DNA from: Hofstenia miamia
Lineage: Eukaryota > Xenacoelomorpha > Acoela
Assembly (NCBI GenBank): GCA_004352715.1
Contig: SCFE01000081.1
Coordinates: 1,239,925 to 1,303,924, forward strand
Reading direction: 5' to 3'
DNA length: 64,000 nt
Shown here: piece after piece, positions 45,223 through 56,912 of the stretch
Numbering within the stretch: position 1 is the stretch's first letter
Layout of the letters: each line of letters starts with the position of its first letter
Position numbers and translations under genes: made by a program
Notes under the pieces: model-generated
Told to the model about the DNA's origin: nothing
Seen by the model: the letters and a program-made list of their open reading frames with translations, nothing else
Databases searched by the model: none

Positions 45223-45835
45223 ATATAAATACATGCTTTCACAGATGCATACTCTTGCCATACAGAGAAAACGAACATTTATAATATATAAATTTATTTA
45301 CAAAGAAAATATGAAAAGCACTACTAAATGATAAAGTTCATATAGTGCATTTCATCAACAGTTGAATGATAATCTTCGTCATGACTTCATTGTTGGATGA
45401 GAATGGTGGAGAAAACATCCACAAGAATACTCCAAGATAGATGTTCTTCTAATAATGTTAGTTGACAACACTAAAACATTCAATTAGTACAATAAAAACA
45501 GAAATTAAAAGAGTGACAACAGTTTTAATCTTTACATGCACAACAAATCGTAACAATGAAAAAACCATATGTATTATTATATTGTACAAGAATGCTTACC
45601 AAATATTTTTTGTAGTTTTATCACTGCATTGTTCTGCAAAGTGGTACATCATGATTTTCGCAGATAGCGTCTAAATTATACAAGTCATTATTAAAAACAA
45701 GATAACATTCACAATTAAAACCACATGACGATCAACAATTAAATGTGCAACAAAACAAACGACTTTTTTATTTATGATGAAACATATACAAACTGTTATC
45801 ACAACGTATTTACAAAAAACAGCATTATAGTCCAT

Positions 45836-45877
<42 letters not shown>

Positions 45878-45982
45878 TATATTAACAAAATGATAGGTTA
45901 AAATGCTGAAAATGACAGTCTTAACCAGCGATCTATGCTTGAGAATCTTGTAATTTGACTGCCAACCAGTAGTGGGACATCT
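45223..45982. other. No supported gene; (TA)n at 45838-45868
   Basis: A weak minus-strand segment around 45350-45450 has coding-like stretches (ILVDVFSTILIQQ and SHDEDYHSTVDEMHY) separated by a stop. It may be more of the same element as the small ORFs. Nothing firmer is visible. Confidence 0.35.
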
Positions 45983-46203
45983 TCATTGCATATTATACAT
46001 GAATACCTTTGGGGGGAAGAGATATTCATTTCTCTCTAAATACAACTTTATTGAGTGACCAAATTTGGTTTTGATGACATTAGCATCTTTGATAACACGC
46101 CACTCTCCCACCTTCAGTTCAGCTGCACCAATCTTCACCCCCTGGGTTTGACTGGATTTCATCAAGAGCATTGAAAAGTTTGATTATTCTTTCATTTGTA
46201 TTC
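45983..46203 (-). pseudogene. Small protein related to the 43770 ORF, frameshifted
   Basis: The minus-strand ATG at 46203 opens MNTNERIIKLFNALDEIQSN and goes out of frame at a run of Gs (about 46138-46143). The next frame carries the conserved C-terminal unit, EWRVIKDANVIKTKFG then IKLYLERNEYLFPPK, matching residues 106-139 of the 43770 protein without gaps. The N-terminal LF-x-x-L-D-E is also shared in style (LFDEL there). The homopolymer break could be a sequencing error or a real mutation. After PPK the sequence reads GTATTCATG, so a splice donor is also possible. Confidence 0.5.
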
Positions 46204-46749
46204 ATTTTTAAAAATTATATAATAAATTTCAATAGGTAGGCCCTTTTATAACCTAAATTTCAGCCAGCCAATGAAAAATGAGAGCCAATAGACTTTGCAA
46301 GCCCCATAGGCTGGAAACCAATAATTTTAGGCAATGTAATAATTTCAAATTTTACTAGATGTCACTACTCAAAATGCTTGATTTTCATCTAAATCATAAA
46401 TTTTAAAGTATAAATATTCAAAATTTGGGTTTCAATACCAATGTTTAACATTATTTTGGTGAATGTATCATTTACATGGTTGATCAGGTGTAGTTGTATG
46501 TAGCAACTAATTTGCTAATGCTTTATTGTACTCTGTGATGAGTTTTGAAAATAAACAATTACAAACAAGAATTAAATTGACATTTTATATATATATGATT
46601 AAGACATAAAAATATATATCAATGCAATACAACAACTATCTACATTTATTCACATGATATTAAACTATATTCCACACAATGTCCATGATCAAAAGAAAAT
46701 TGACACTCTATCATCTTGTTCAATGCCTCCATCAATAAGGGAAAAGATT
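46204..46749. other. No gene seen
   Basis: AT-rich sequence leading into the 1000-bp gap at 46750-47749. Confidence 0.45.
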
Positions 46750-47749
46750 NNNNNNNNNNNNNNNNNNNNNNNNNNNNNNNNNNNNNNNNNNNNNNNNNNN
46801 NNNNNNNNNNNNNNNNNNNNNNNNNNNNNNNNNNNNNNNNNNNNNNNNNNNNNNNNNNNNNNNNNNNNNNNNNNNNNNNNNNNNNNNNNNNNNNNNNNNN
46901 NNNNNNNNNNNNNNNNNNNNNNNNNNNNNNNNNNNNNNNNNNNNNNNNNNNNNNNNNNNNNNNNNNNNNNNNNNNNNNNNNNNNNNNNNNNNNNNNNNNN
47001 NNNNNNNNNNNNNNNNNNNNNNNNNNNNNNNNNNNNNNNNNNNNNNNNNNNNNNNNNNNNNNNNNNNNNNNNNNNNNNNNNNNNNNNNNNNNNNNNNNNN
47101 NNNNNNNNNNNNNNNNNNNNNNNNNNNNNNNNNNNNNNNNNNNNNNNNNNNNNNNNNNNNNNNNNNNNNNNNNNNNNNNNNNNNNNNNNNNNNNNNNNNN
47201 NNNNNNNNNNNNNNNNNNNNNNNNNNNNNNNNNNNNNNNNNNNNNNNNNNNNNNNNNNNNNNNNNNNNNNNNNNNNNNNNNNNNNNNNNNNNNNNNNNNN
47301 NNNNNNNNNNNNNNNNNNNNNNNNNNNNNNNNNNNNNNNNNNNNNNNNNNNNNNNNNNNNNNNNNNNNNNNNNNNNNNNNNNNNNNNNNNNNNNNNNNNN
47401 NNNNNNNNNNNNNNNNNNNNNNNNNNNNNNNNNNNNNNNNNNNNNNNNNNNNNNNNNNNNNNNNNNNNNNNNNNNNNNNNNNNNNNNNNNNNNNNNNNNN
47501 NNNNNNNNNNNNNNNNNNNNNNNNNNNNNNNNNNNNNNNNNNNNNNNNNNNNNNNNNNNNNNNNNNNNNNNNNNNNNNNNNNNNNNNNNNNNNNNNNNNN
47601 NNNNNNNNNNNNNNNNNNNNNNNNNNNNNNNNNNNNNNNNNNNNNNNNNNNNNNNNNNNNNNNNNNNNNNNNNNNNNNNNNNNNNNNNNNNNNNNNNNNN
47701 NNNNNNNNNNNNNNNNNNNNNNNNNNNNNNNNNNNNNNNNNNNNNNNNN
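46750..47749. other. Assembly gap, exactly 1000 bp
   Basis: A run of Ns of round size. The far side begins inside a LINE, so the 5' part of LINE C probably falls in it. Confidence 0.95.
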
Positions 47750-49792
47750 TTCTTAAATAACCAATGTGAAGTAAATTTTAACCGTTATAAGAGAGCTAGG
47801 AACATTTGTAACATAGCAAATCGTAAGACCTATAATGCGTACATAAAAAAAAGAATATAATGGAATGCTATCCCAAAAATCTAAATGGAGTTTTATTCAT
47901 AATATGACAAAACGCAATAAACGAGGCACCAATAAGATCATATCTATTAACAGATGATTACGGCAAATTGCAGAAGGATCCTTATCACATCTCCAACATT
48001 TTAAATGAATCATTCGTAAATTTGGGAAATTATTCTGGGGATAATGTAAAATTTGTTGAAAGTGAAAAGCCTCATGCACTCGATTTTACCTTTAGATTTA
48101 CGACTAGTTATGAGATGCTCAAAGCTTTAAAAAAGTTGAAATCCGGCCAATCCAGTGGGGCGTCAAATATTCCGACATGGATACGTAAGGAAACTGCACA
48201 CTCAATTAGCATTGCCCTTAAGTACATATTTAATGAATGCATTAAATCCAAAACATTCCCAGATTGCTTAAAAAGCACATGTTACTCCGCTTTACAAAAA
48301 AAATGATGAAACGTGCCCACTTAATTATAGGCCTATTTCAATCACGACCCCAATAAGTAAAGTTTTTGAAAGACTAATATTTAATCAAATGTTCGAGCAT
48401 ATTAAAAAACATAATTTGCTTTCTGCAACTCAATCTGGATTTAGAAAAGGTTTTTCAACAAATGTATCCCTTATTCAGGCAACAGAGAGCTGGCGAAATT
48501 CATTGGATGATCAACAATATGTTGCTATTGCATGCTTAGATCTCTCTAAGGCATTTGATTCAATCGAACATAACATACTAATAAAAAACTAAAACGTATG
48601 GGTTTGTCCCTTGATTATGCTAGTTAAATTGCGAGTTTTTTAAGAAATAGTAAAAAAGTACTTTCAGACTGGCTATATATTGAAAAAGGAGTTCCGCAAG
48701 GACCACTTCTGTTTGTTATCTATGTTAATGATATAAACTTTTATACTAATTGTAATCTTATACAATACGCAGACGATACTTGTATATTCTCCGCCAACAA
48801 GTCATTAGATGTTGTAATAAAAAAAGTGGAATCCAACTGCCAGTCACTAAGTCATTATATTTCAATGCACAAAATTACGCATTAGTGCCGAGAAAACGCA
48901 ATTTTGGCATAATGAACCCCTCCTTCAACAATAACTTGCATACAAATAAAAATTTGACTATCGAAAATGCAACTATTTCTGCAATTGATACTTTCAAATA
49001 TTTAGGAATAATAATTGATTCAAAACTTTCATTTTCCGAGCACATTAAATCAACACAGAAAAAAATTGCTGCTGGCATAAAAACAATTTTTTGTCAGGTT
49101 GCTGACCTATTACCTCCTCATGTAATAATTCAGTTATTCCATGCATTTGTTATGAGCCACCTAAATTACGGGAGTGTACTATTTTCAAATTTGAACACAC
49201 ATTGATAAATAAACTTCACCTGCAACATAAATGGGCCCTAAATTTTTGCAAAAAGAAATTCTAGTAACACCAAAAATTATATTTTGGAAACGTGTCCTCC
49301 TCAACAATGAATACAAATCAATATTGCTACATTATTTTTCAAAGTCGCTAATGAAATTCCGCCATATGATAAGATAAAGCTCCCTGAATTCAGTAAAACT
49401 TTCAATAGACGATCTAAAAAATACGTTGTCACTAGGTTCAGACGTAAAATCAAAGAAAACTCATTTATAAGTGTAGGTATAAGGCAATGGAATAATCTAC
49501 CTATCCAAATTAAGCAAATTAAGAAACTGAAAGAATTCCGAAATAGTGTGAAAAGATCTATTCTTAAGCAAAAATTCATCTCAGGAACATCTTGGAAAGA
49601 GTACAAATTCTATAATACCAATTACACAATTAATATAATTTAGACTTATTCTTAGCCTGTTTATCAATTTATAGGTTTGTAAATAGTATAATTTTTGTTT
49701 TTTTAATGACGCTATTTTGAGAAGCCATCAGTTTATATTTAACTGTTTTACCTTCCCTTAATAAAGATTGTCTTATTTTATCTTATCTTATT
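47750..49792 (+). mobile_element. LINE copy C (CR1/Jockey-type), degenerate, plus strand
   Basis: It starts in the region that links the endonuclease to RT and continues with KKLKSGQSSGASNIPTW (about 48140), PLNYRPISITTPISKVFER, ATQSGFRKGFSTNVSL and ACLDLSKAFDSIEH (48389-48592). ILYNTQT/IQYADDTCIFSANKS lies near 48760, then TFKYLGIIIDSKLSFSEH (48990) and the C-terminal tail. It ends in TAATAAAGATTGTCTTATTT and a TTATC-type tail (49790). Several frameshifts and stops make it inactive. It is closely related to LINE B and acts as an empty-site reference for the elements at 32681 and 36203. Confidence 0.85.
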
Positions 49793-50089
49793 AATGACGT
49801 CATTTTATTGGGCTACTTAAAGCGACTTTCTTAATCAAATGCTGTACTGGGACGAAGTGAAATTATAGCCTCATTTTCATTCATATTAGTGCAAATTGCA
49901 AGGCCGTGATTATAGTAGGCCTATCTAGATTTTGCAATGCATTACATGAGGTTCTGCTTTTGCATGATCTTCCTCTTGATAAATCAAACACTTCTGTTAT
50001 TGGAACTGACTTCTATTTATCTTTCGTATCATATTGGCAAAACAGTAACAGATATTTGTTATAAACACTAAAGCATCATATAAGAAAAT
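49793..50089. other. No gene seen
   Basis: Sequence between two LINE copies, with no supported features. Confidence 0.4.
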
Positions 50090-50270
50090 TGGTGCAAGGG
50101 GAGTTGGACAGAGATCGGTACTATATGTCCTTTTAATTTTGTTATTCATTAATGATTTACCACGTCATTGTGACCATATCATTTTTTCTTTTTGCAGATA
50201 GTATCAAAATCATTACCTACAATTTGAGAATCACTGCTGTCGAAGAGTAAAATGCTGACTGAGGACAATA
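50090..50270 (+). pseudogene. LINE reverse-transcriptase fragment of another lineage
   Basis: The frame GVGQRSVLYVLLILLFINDL followed by a decayed FADS motif matches the GxPQGSxLxPLLFxxYINDL..FADDT stretch of non-LTR RTs. It differs in sequence from LINEs A-C, so a second LINE lineage is likely. Confidence 0.6.
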
Positions 50271-51155
50271 ATATAAATAGAATTGCGATAATGTCAATTT
50301 TTGAAACTTACTCCAATGAACATCTTTCATTACTACATATCTAACTTGGTATCTTCATTTTTAAGAAAAAGTAATTGCACGAGAATTACTCAGCAAGTGA
50401 TCTCGTTTGAAGGATTTGAGAAATTTGACATATGAAAGTGAAGGATGTTGCCTCCTTTGTGCTGAGAATATTATTCTTCAGCAAGCTATGAAGAACTTTC
50501 ATGAACGCGGTTATTCCTACTGGAGATCGAAGTCGGATTCCTATTTGTAATAAAATAAAGAAAAAATCTACACTACAACTATCGCTTTTACAAATTTATG
50601 AATGTATTTTAATCTCTTAGAAATAAAATATATAAATATTAATTATTACTCCAGGCTTTAATATCGCTTCCATATCGTTTGGAATTTAATTCATTCCTGA
50701 GCAATCAAATTTAAGATTTCAAATAATGAAATACGAAGTTCATTGAGTTTACAAGAAATCTTCAAATCATTGAATATATCATTTTGATGATCAACTGAAA
50801 ATTATCATTGATACTAATTAATATCAAAAATTGTGTAAAGTTGAACAACTATTTAGAAATGTTGAGTCAATTTGAAGCCTAGTTTTTTTTAAAAAGCTTC
50901 CTTTTTTAAAATAATAGTGCTAGCAAAATATTTCTCAAAAATATATATGAAAACATAAATATTACTGATTAGCATCATTCAATACTCTTAGACATTTGTA
51001 TAAGGCTTCATGCACTCCATTATTTATCATGTATGAAAAATGCGTCATTGATTTAGTGATGTAATAGTTATATTTGGTTTTATTGTAAATAGGAATTGAT
51101 TGGGTTGTTTGCGATTGCACAATATTTTTATATAGAGTAGCATTTGAAAATACCA
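50271..51155. other. Upstream region of the vWA gene
   Basis: No coding signal. A weak TATA-like TTTTTATATAGAG lies 30-20 bp before the ATG at 51156. It could be a promoter or only AT-rich sequence. Confidence 0.3.
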
Positions 51156-52883
51156 ATGGATACAGCATCACCATTTATCTATGCTTACACAAATTCCGCT
51201 TCTGAAGATTCTGATGAAGATGAAGTAGTTCTTGAAAAGGGCAAGCAAATTAAACGAAAAAAACGAGCACGCGTATCAGACACTAATGTCTTGAAAATTA
51301 ATTTCATTTGCTTACAAGAGGCAAACTTTGTGACATCTGTTAAGCCAATCAGATGTATAAAATGTCCCGCTATTTTGACAAGTAGTGAGACCCTTTTAAA
51401 TAATCTAGATGGCGCTGGGCGCAAGTGGCAGTGTAGTTACTGCGGTTCAAAGAATACACTTTCAGCTGAAAGGGATGTAAACCAGCTAACAGAAGACACG
51501 ACTTATCTTTCTGAACAAGATTTGGAAGAACAATCAACAAAATTTGTAAAGACAAACCAGGATATTGATGAAGAAGATGATTCTATTATCCATTTCTGTA
51601 TTGATATATCAGGTTCAATGGAAGAAACAATAATAACAAGAAAGGAACAACAAACAACTGTCTACATATCACGATTAGATGCTACAAAAGCGGCTATTAC
51701 AAGTCAACTAAAAGATCTAGCTAAATATAAGCCCCGTGTAAAAGTTGGAATAACAACTTTTTCGAGCGAAGTAGTTTACAATGGCGATGGTCATTCTTCG
51801 TTAGAATATACAGCAAAAGGAAAAATTCTTGAAAATAAAAATGAACTTTTAAAAATCGGTAGAAGTCTAAATCCCCCGCATGAAATTAAAACAAGCCTAT
51901 CAAAACTATTAGAAATAGTTAAACGGTGTAAACCTTTAAGTTTGACAGCACTGGGGCCTGCTCTGCTAATCTGCACTGCAGCCACATCAAAGTGTAGAGG
52001 ATCTAAAGTTATTCTCTGTACAGACGGTATGGCAAACGTAGGTCTCGGAAACCTTGAAGCGTATAGTAGTGCAAAGAATATTAAAAAGGCAGAAGAATTT
52101 TATAGCTATGTATCTACATATGCAAAAGAGCTCGGATCTTCCATTTCGATTTTAGCTATATCAGGTGGTGAGTGCAGACTAGCAGAACTAGGAAATGTTG
52201 CTGTAAACACAAATGGTCAGGTGAATATTGTTGATCCTGTGAATTTGGGAGAGGAATTTAAAGGAATACTAAAAGAAAATATAGTTGGAACAAATGTAGA
52301 AGCAACAGTTATTCTTCCCCAAGGATTCTATATTCGAGATTACATGGCAATAGATAACAAATCAATGTTTTATAAAACGTTTGAAATTGGAACAGCTACA
52401 GCTTCTACCGAATTCACCCTGGAATATGGACTAAATTTGGAAAAACATCGAAATTTAAATAAGGAATCAATTCGATTTCAACTTATAATTAAATTTAAAA
52501 ACAAAAAAGGTTCTAGCATTATTCGTGTAATTGAGAAAGTAATGAAAATTACTCACGATAGGAAAGTAGCAGAAGAAAAAATAAATATGGAGGTTCTGGC
52601 AGTAAACGCCTTACAGCAAGGAGGGCGTATGCATGGGGAGGGCAATATTATTGCATCAAAATCACGAATGAGGGCTGCAAAGCGATATTTTGGAAAAAAC
52701 ATGGCAGATGATGACTTATTTTCTGAAACTGATGCTCGAATAACCAACTATCTGGACGATCTCCATGGAGAAAATGCGTCAGCTTCAAAAGCTGAATTAA
52801 AATTAAAGAGGACTGATATTAAATCAAAAAATTTATTCACAAATATGGGCTTTTCATCAAAGATGTTCAACAAGAAGAAATAG
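51156..52883 (+). CDS. Sec23/24-type zinc ribbon plus von Willebrand A domain protein, 575 aa
   Basis: I take the first ATG at 51156 (a TTG-led extension of four codons is not needed). Residues 14-40 are acidic then basic and probably disordered. A zinc ribbon C67-x2-C70..C93-x2-C96 resembles Sec23/Sec24. A vWA domain spans about 145-355 with a complete metal-ion site: D150-x-S152-x-S154 (DISGS), T264 in SLTALGP and D290 in CTDG. A beta-rich segment (about 376-466) and a charged helical C-terminus follow. This order is like the non-GTPase part of circularly permuted Ras protein 1 (cpRAS1-type) proteins. No Ras-like G motifs are present here, so the Ras part is absent or encoded upstream. The likely role is intracellular protein-protein scaffolding. 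There is no signal peptide. The frame is intact without introns, and codon use is coherent. Confidence 0.85.
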   Translation: MDTASPFIYAYTNSASEDSDEDEVVLEKGKQIKRKKRARVSDTNVLKINFICLQEANFVTSVKPIRCIKCPAILTSSETLLNNLDGAGRKWQCSYCGSKNTLSAERDVNQLTEDTTYLSEQDLEEQSTKFVKTNQDIDEEDDSIIHFCIDISGSMEETIITRKEQQTTVYISRLDATKAAITSQLKDLAKYKPRVKVGITTFSSEVVYNGDGHSSLEYTAKGKILENKNELLKIGRSLNPPHEIKTSLSKLLEIVKRCKPLSLTALGPALLICTAATSKCRGSKVILCTDGMANVGLGNLEAYSSAKNIKKAEEFYSYVSTYAKELGSSISILAISGGECRLAELGNVAVNTNGQVNIVDPVNLGEEFKGILKENIVGTNVEATVILPQGFYIRDYMAIDNKSMFYKTFEIGTATASTEFTLEYGLNLEKHRNLNKESIRFQLIIKFKNKKGSSIIRVIEKVMKITHDRKVAEEKINMEVLAVNALQQGGRMHGEGNIIASKSRMRAAKRYFGKNMADDDLFSETDARITNYLDDLHGENASASKAELKLKRTDIKSKNLFTNMGFSSKMFNKKK

Positions 52884-53690
52884 AGGATTTTATAAATTGC
52901 AATCGGTTTATGTAAGGATTTACTTTTAATTTAGTTTTTTAAGATTATTTTGAATTGGTACATAAAATATGTTGACATAAGGACAATTTAAGAATGTCAT
53001 TGTTAGACATTGTTCAATATGCTAACAAAGTAGTTGCCTGTCAGAAGTATACAAATCATTTCCTAACATTACTTTACCTTGCTAGCAATGAACAGCTATA
53101 AACCATAAGTTTTGAAAGGTTTTGAGCAGCTCTTTGATGCATCCTGGACAAAAGAGATGTTGTGTGATTACATTTGGTCTTTAAAACGAGATAGTCCGTT
53201 GGTGAAAAATGATTAGATTTTTTTTAATTCTCTGCTTAATAAAACTCACAAACAGTTTGAATTTTAAGTAGTAGTTATGAATTAATTAAATTGCTTATAT
53301 CTTCTAAAGTAGACGATAGAAATTCTCTAAATTTTCTATCAGAATTAACTTCTTAAAAATTAGAGAAATTGCAACAAAGAAATATTTTTTCGACATACGT
53401 GTGTTAAAAAAGATTTATTTATATTTTGAAGAACATAAATATTTATTGCCATTTGAGGGTGCGGTGCGGCCGAACCCCCTCAGTGAACCAATGGAAATAG
53501 TGGGTCATCTTAAAGGTTAATTGCAAAAAGATTAATATTGGAATTATACAAGCAACATGCTTCTGTTAAGGAGACCAGATATTTAATGCTTGTGCATTAT
53601 TTAATAACAAATACTTGTGATTAGAGAAACAGTTCGTATTTCCACCATAATCTTATTGTAATTTGAGCTGTTAGTGTGCTTGATGAAACC
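52884..53690. other. 3' flank of the vWA gene, no gene
   Basis: AT-rich. A single GC-rich patch (GTGCGGTGCGGCCGAACCCCC at about 53460-53480) stands out but has no partner. Confidence 0.4.
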
Positions 53691-54320
53691 ATGGTACACT
53701 TCAAAAAATTGTTCCATTGTCTTTGCTCAATCTTCATTTTGTCTACAGTATTCCTATGAATTCTTAATGTAGCTAAATCATCTGCTAAATTGGATATACA
53801 TGTACCTAGACCTGTACAATGTAAGAAAAGACAATTGCATTATAGTGCGTATTACAATTCATTTAAAAGCCAAGGATTAATTGGATGCTCAATATTAACA
53901 CAAAATGGTAACACAACTTGGTTTAAAATATTTTCAAATTCCCAGGAGACTATATTTATATAATGAAACAGGTGTTTTTTGTCAGCATGAGTTTCAAGAG
54001 TTGATGGAATGTTCTTCAAGGAATGCTCATGATTTCTTGAAATTTGCAAAATGCAATCCACAAATACAACACACGTGGTCTATGAACATATCTCAGATTA
54101 TGGTGGGTGGACATATAAATGTATAGGAAATATAGAGAACTTTATTCCTGAATATATTGCAAAGAATGAGATAGCGACTGGTAGGTGCGGTACAACTTTG
54201 CATTTTACTTATGCTCTTTCAAAATATTCTGTGACAAAATTAGCATCAATTTCTCAGAAGTGTTTACGAATTATTGAATATATAGCAATTCAACATTTGC
54301 ATAACTTTCTTTATAAATAA
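53691..54320 (+). pseudogene. Broken gene, possibly a secreted Ig-like protein
   Basis: ATG at 53691 opens a signal-peptide-like MVHFKKLFHCLCSIFILSTV, then an in-frame TGA at 53757. The same frame continues to 53963 with VQCKKRQLHYSAYY.. and NGNTTWFKIFSNSQE. A second frame takes over with NETGVFCQHEFQELMECSSR, and a third with ISDYGGWTYKCIGNIENF to a stop at 54318-54320. The C..W..DYGGWTYKC spacing vaguely recalls an immunoglobulin-like fold. Each change of frame would need an indel or a very short intron; GTAACACAAC..TTCCCAG (53916-53953) is a possible 38-bp intron. I cannot decide between decay and unusual splicing, and the family is not recognised. Confidence 0.35.
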
Positions 54321-55560
54321 GAGTTGTTTACATAAATTACAATTAAATAACTAGATGATTTAGTCATCAAATATCAAAATTAATGCTAATTTCAATATAC
54401 TCATATGAAATACATTTATCTGATATAAGATAAATATTCAAAAAGTCAAAAAAGTCATTAACTAGCAAAAATTCAAATCTAAATTTAATATTGGAATTTT
54501 TCCTAATTTGTATAAATTGCATAATAGAATTTGAGCCATATCTAACATGTCTTGGAAACTTATTGGATATGCATAATTTTATTTGATGCAGAAGTTAATT
54601 ATCCACTTTGTTCTTGTTTTGCTCATCATTATAAATCTCAGGACAAAATTAATTTATTTTTATAAATATTTTGAGTTCTATTACTTGCAGAAAAGATTTA
54701 AGTGAAAAATCCATCATTTTAAAATCGAAATAATGTGTGTTTAAAAGATAATGTGTATTAATAAGTAACAAATTATATTTGTAACAACCAACAACCTGAA
54801 GCAACAATGTAGATAAATAAGTATTAATGTATAACTAACTACTTTTTTCAAAAAAACCCATACAAAGCTTATTCAACAAAAAATAGTTCACAAAGCTACA
54901 AAGTATTGTGACAGAATGCAAGCATAGAGGCATACTTGTCAACCTTACCTAAGTTAGAAAGGTGCAATTGGAAAGGCACCTAATTTGACCTAAGTGCAAA
55001 TGGTGCAATGTATTACAATTTTATTTAGAAATTGTATTTGTAAGACTTTAATTATTTATCATTGTAAAAATACAGTTTATAGAAAAGGATATGACAAAAA
55101 TATTTCAACTGAAAGTCATTCACTTGGCTTTTGACCATATTAGCCAAAGCAGAAATTTATATTTTACAGTGATTGTCTGATCAATCAAAAAGTGTTTAAT
55201 AAGACCTGTAAGTGATTTTATTATTTTTTAGTATACCAGGGCATAATCAATGAAAGAAACTGCATTGTGATAGAATTCATTAGCAATAAACTTTTAATCA
55301 AGTTCAGTTCTCCTTTTCTAAATATGTTAATTTATCAAAATTAATTAAATGAAAGTTATTAGCTAAATTCTAAATTGGCAATGGTGCTGGTGGTGACTTC
55401 ACCAATGATTTTGGATCTTGCAAATTAATACCAATTATGGAATATCAGCAGCCCTATGAACTTAATTGATTAATCTTAATATTTTATTAAGCATTTCTTC
55501 AGTTAAGTTATGTATGTCTCCACAGTGATCATGCATAAAGTAACGTAGTAGTTTCACTAC
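54321..55560. other. No gene seen
   Basis: A long AT-rich stretch without supported coding frames or repeats. Confidence 0.5.
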
Positions 55561-55577
55561 TACAGTAAATCAACACA

Positions 55578-55602
55578 CACATATATATATATATATATAT
55601 AT
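55578..55602. repeat. (TA)n microsatellite
   Basis: A short TA tract at the left edge of the short-repeat cluster. Confidence 0.85.
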
Positions 55603-55624
55603 TGTCTGCTAAGCAAGCACAGAT

Positions 55625-55885
55625 AGACATATATCGAGGCAGGTAAAAAATGAACATAAAAAGAAGAAACTTACTTTAGAAAGTCCGAGGCAAGCAAAAA
55701 AATAACTTTAAATTTCCGAGGCAGGTAGGAATTTTAATATAAAAATTCGAAGGCAGGTTTTAAAGATTTCTTTTAAATTCTTTTAAATCTAATTGGCTAA
55801 TATTAATATTTAATGTAATTTTTATGACATCATCAAAGTCCGAGGCGTTAAAGTCCGAGGCAGGTTTTAAAGATTCCCAAAATAA
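55625..55885. repeat. Cluster of GTCCGAGGCAGGT short direct repeats
   Basis: At least six direct copies of (AA)GTCCGAGGCAGGT or a variant occur at irregular spacing: about 55634, 55682, 55716, 55748, 55838 and 55852. Two copies share the longer GGCAGGTTTTAAAGATT. No ORF overlaps. The arrangement looks like subterminal repeats of a transposon or a protein-binding array. Confidence 0.7.
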
Positions 55886-56038
55886 TAGCTGTTACTTGCA
55901 CTGTTTGGTGTAGTAGCTGGAATGCAGTGGTATGCACGTTGGGATTAGCGGAAAATGATATACATATGTTTATTTGTAGACTTACTTATCATTTTCAATG
56001 CAGAGTTTAAATACCACATCGATGTAAATGATAATAAT

Positions 56039-56589
56039 CTGGGGTAGTGCCCGTGCCCAGTCCATAGCCCGTACACATAAAAATAGACCCATTGACTCGT
56101 CCGTGTCCGTATCCAAAGCCCGTTAATATATTATGTGGTATGTTGTAATTTTTCACGAAATATATATATATATATATAGGCCTATATATATATCGCTCTC
56201 AGTAAAATATTGTCCAAATAGCGAGATATATCTAAAGGGAACTTTTTTCTGAAAAAAAANNNNNNNNNNNNNNNNNNNNNNNNNNNNNNNNNNNNNNNNN
56301 NNNNNNNNNNNNNNNNNNNNNNNNNNNNNNNNNNNNNNNNNNNNNNNNNNNNNNNNNNNNNNNNNNNNNNNNNNNNNNNNNNNNNNNNNNNNNNNNNNNN
56401 NNNNNNNNNNNNNNNNNNNNNNNNNNNNNNNNNNNNNNNNNNNNNNNNNNNNNNNNNNNNNNNNNNNNNNNNNNNNNNNNNNNNNNNNNNNNNNNNNNNN
56501 NNNNNNNNNNNNNNNNNNNNNNNNNNNNNNNNNNNNNNNNNNNNNNNNNNNNNNNNNNNNNNNNNNNNNNNNNNNNNNNNNNNNNNNNN

Positions 56590-56625
<36 letters not shown>

Positions 56626-56793
56626 ATAAAATAGATAGATACAAAATAGGCATCCATCATTTGACATAATCTAAACAAAAAATCGTTTTAGAAATTAATA
56701 TCTTTGAACAACAAAGTTCAGAGCCTGTATGCCCATAGTATGGAAGCCATGCCCGCACAACTTTGTCCGTGCCCGGTACGATCCCTACCCTAG
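56039..56793. mobile_element. hAT-like non-autonomous element, 755 bp
   Basis: The ends CTGGGGTAGTGCCCGTGCCC (56039) and, inverted, CTAGGGTAGGGATCGTACCG (56793) match the family at 23913-25289. The flanking 8-mers ATAATAAT (56031-56038) and AAAATAAT (56794-56801) agree at 7 of 8 positions. CCCGTGCCC-type motifs recur near both ends. The interior has (TA)n and a 330-bp gap (56260-56589). No transposase is seen. Confidence 0.7.
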
Positions 56794-56912
56794 AAAATAA
56801 TGATTGCTAATACTACATTTAGTTGTATATATTATAATTATCATACAAACTAACTAAACCAAAGGAATCATTCAAAATTTAAATTCACCTAAAAGTGAAA
56901 ATCTGATTCACG

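Noticed and set aside
51144-51155. Start of the vWA protein at 51144
   Set aside because: That codon is TTG; the ATG four codons downstream at 51156 is the natural eukaryotic start.
53691-53963. Selenoprotein reading of the in-frame TGA at 53757
   Set aside because: The TGA lies in a signal-peptide-like hydrophobic stretch, no conserved Cys context surrounds it, and two further frame breaks follow, so decay or splicing is simpler.
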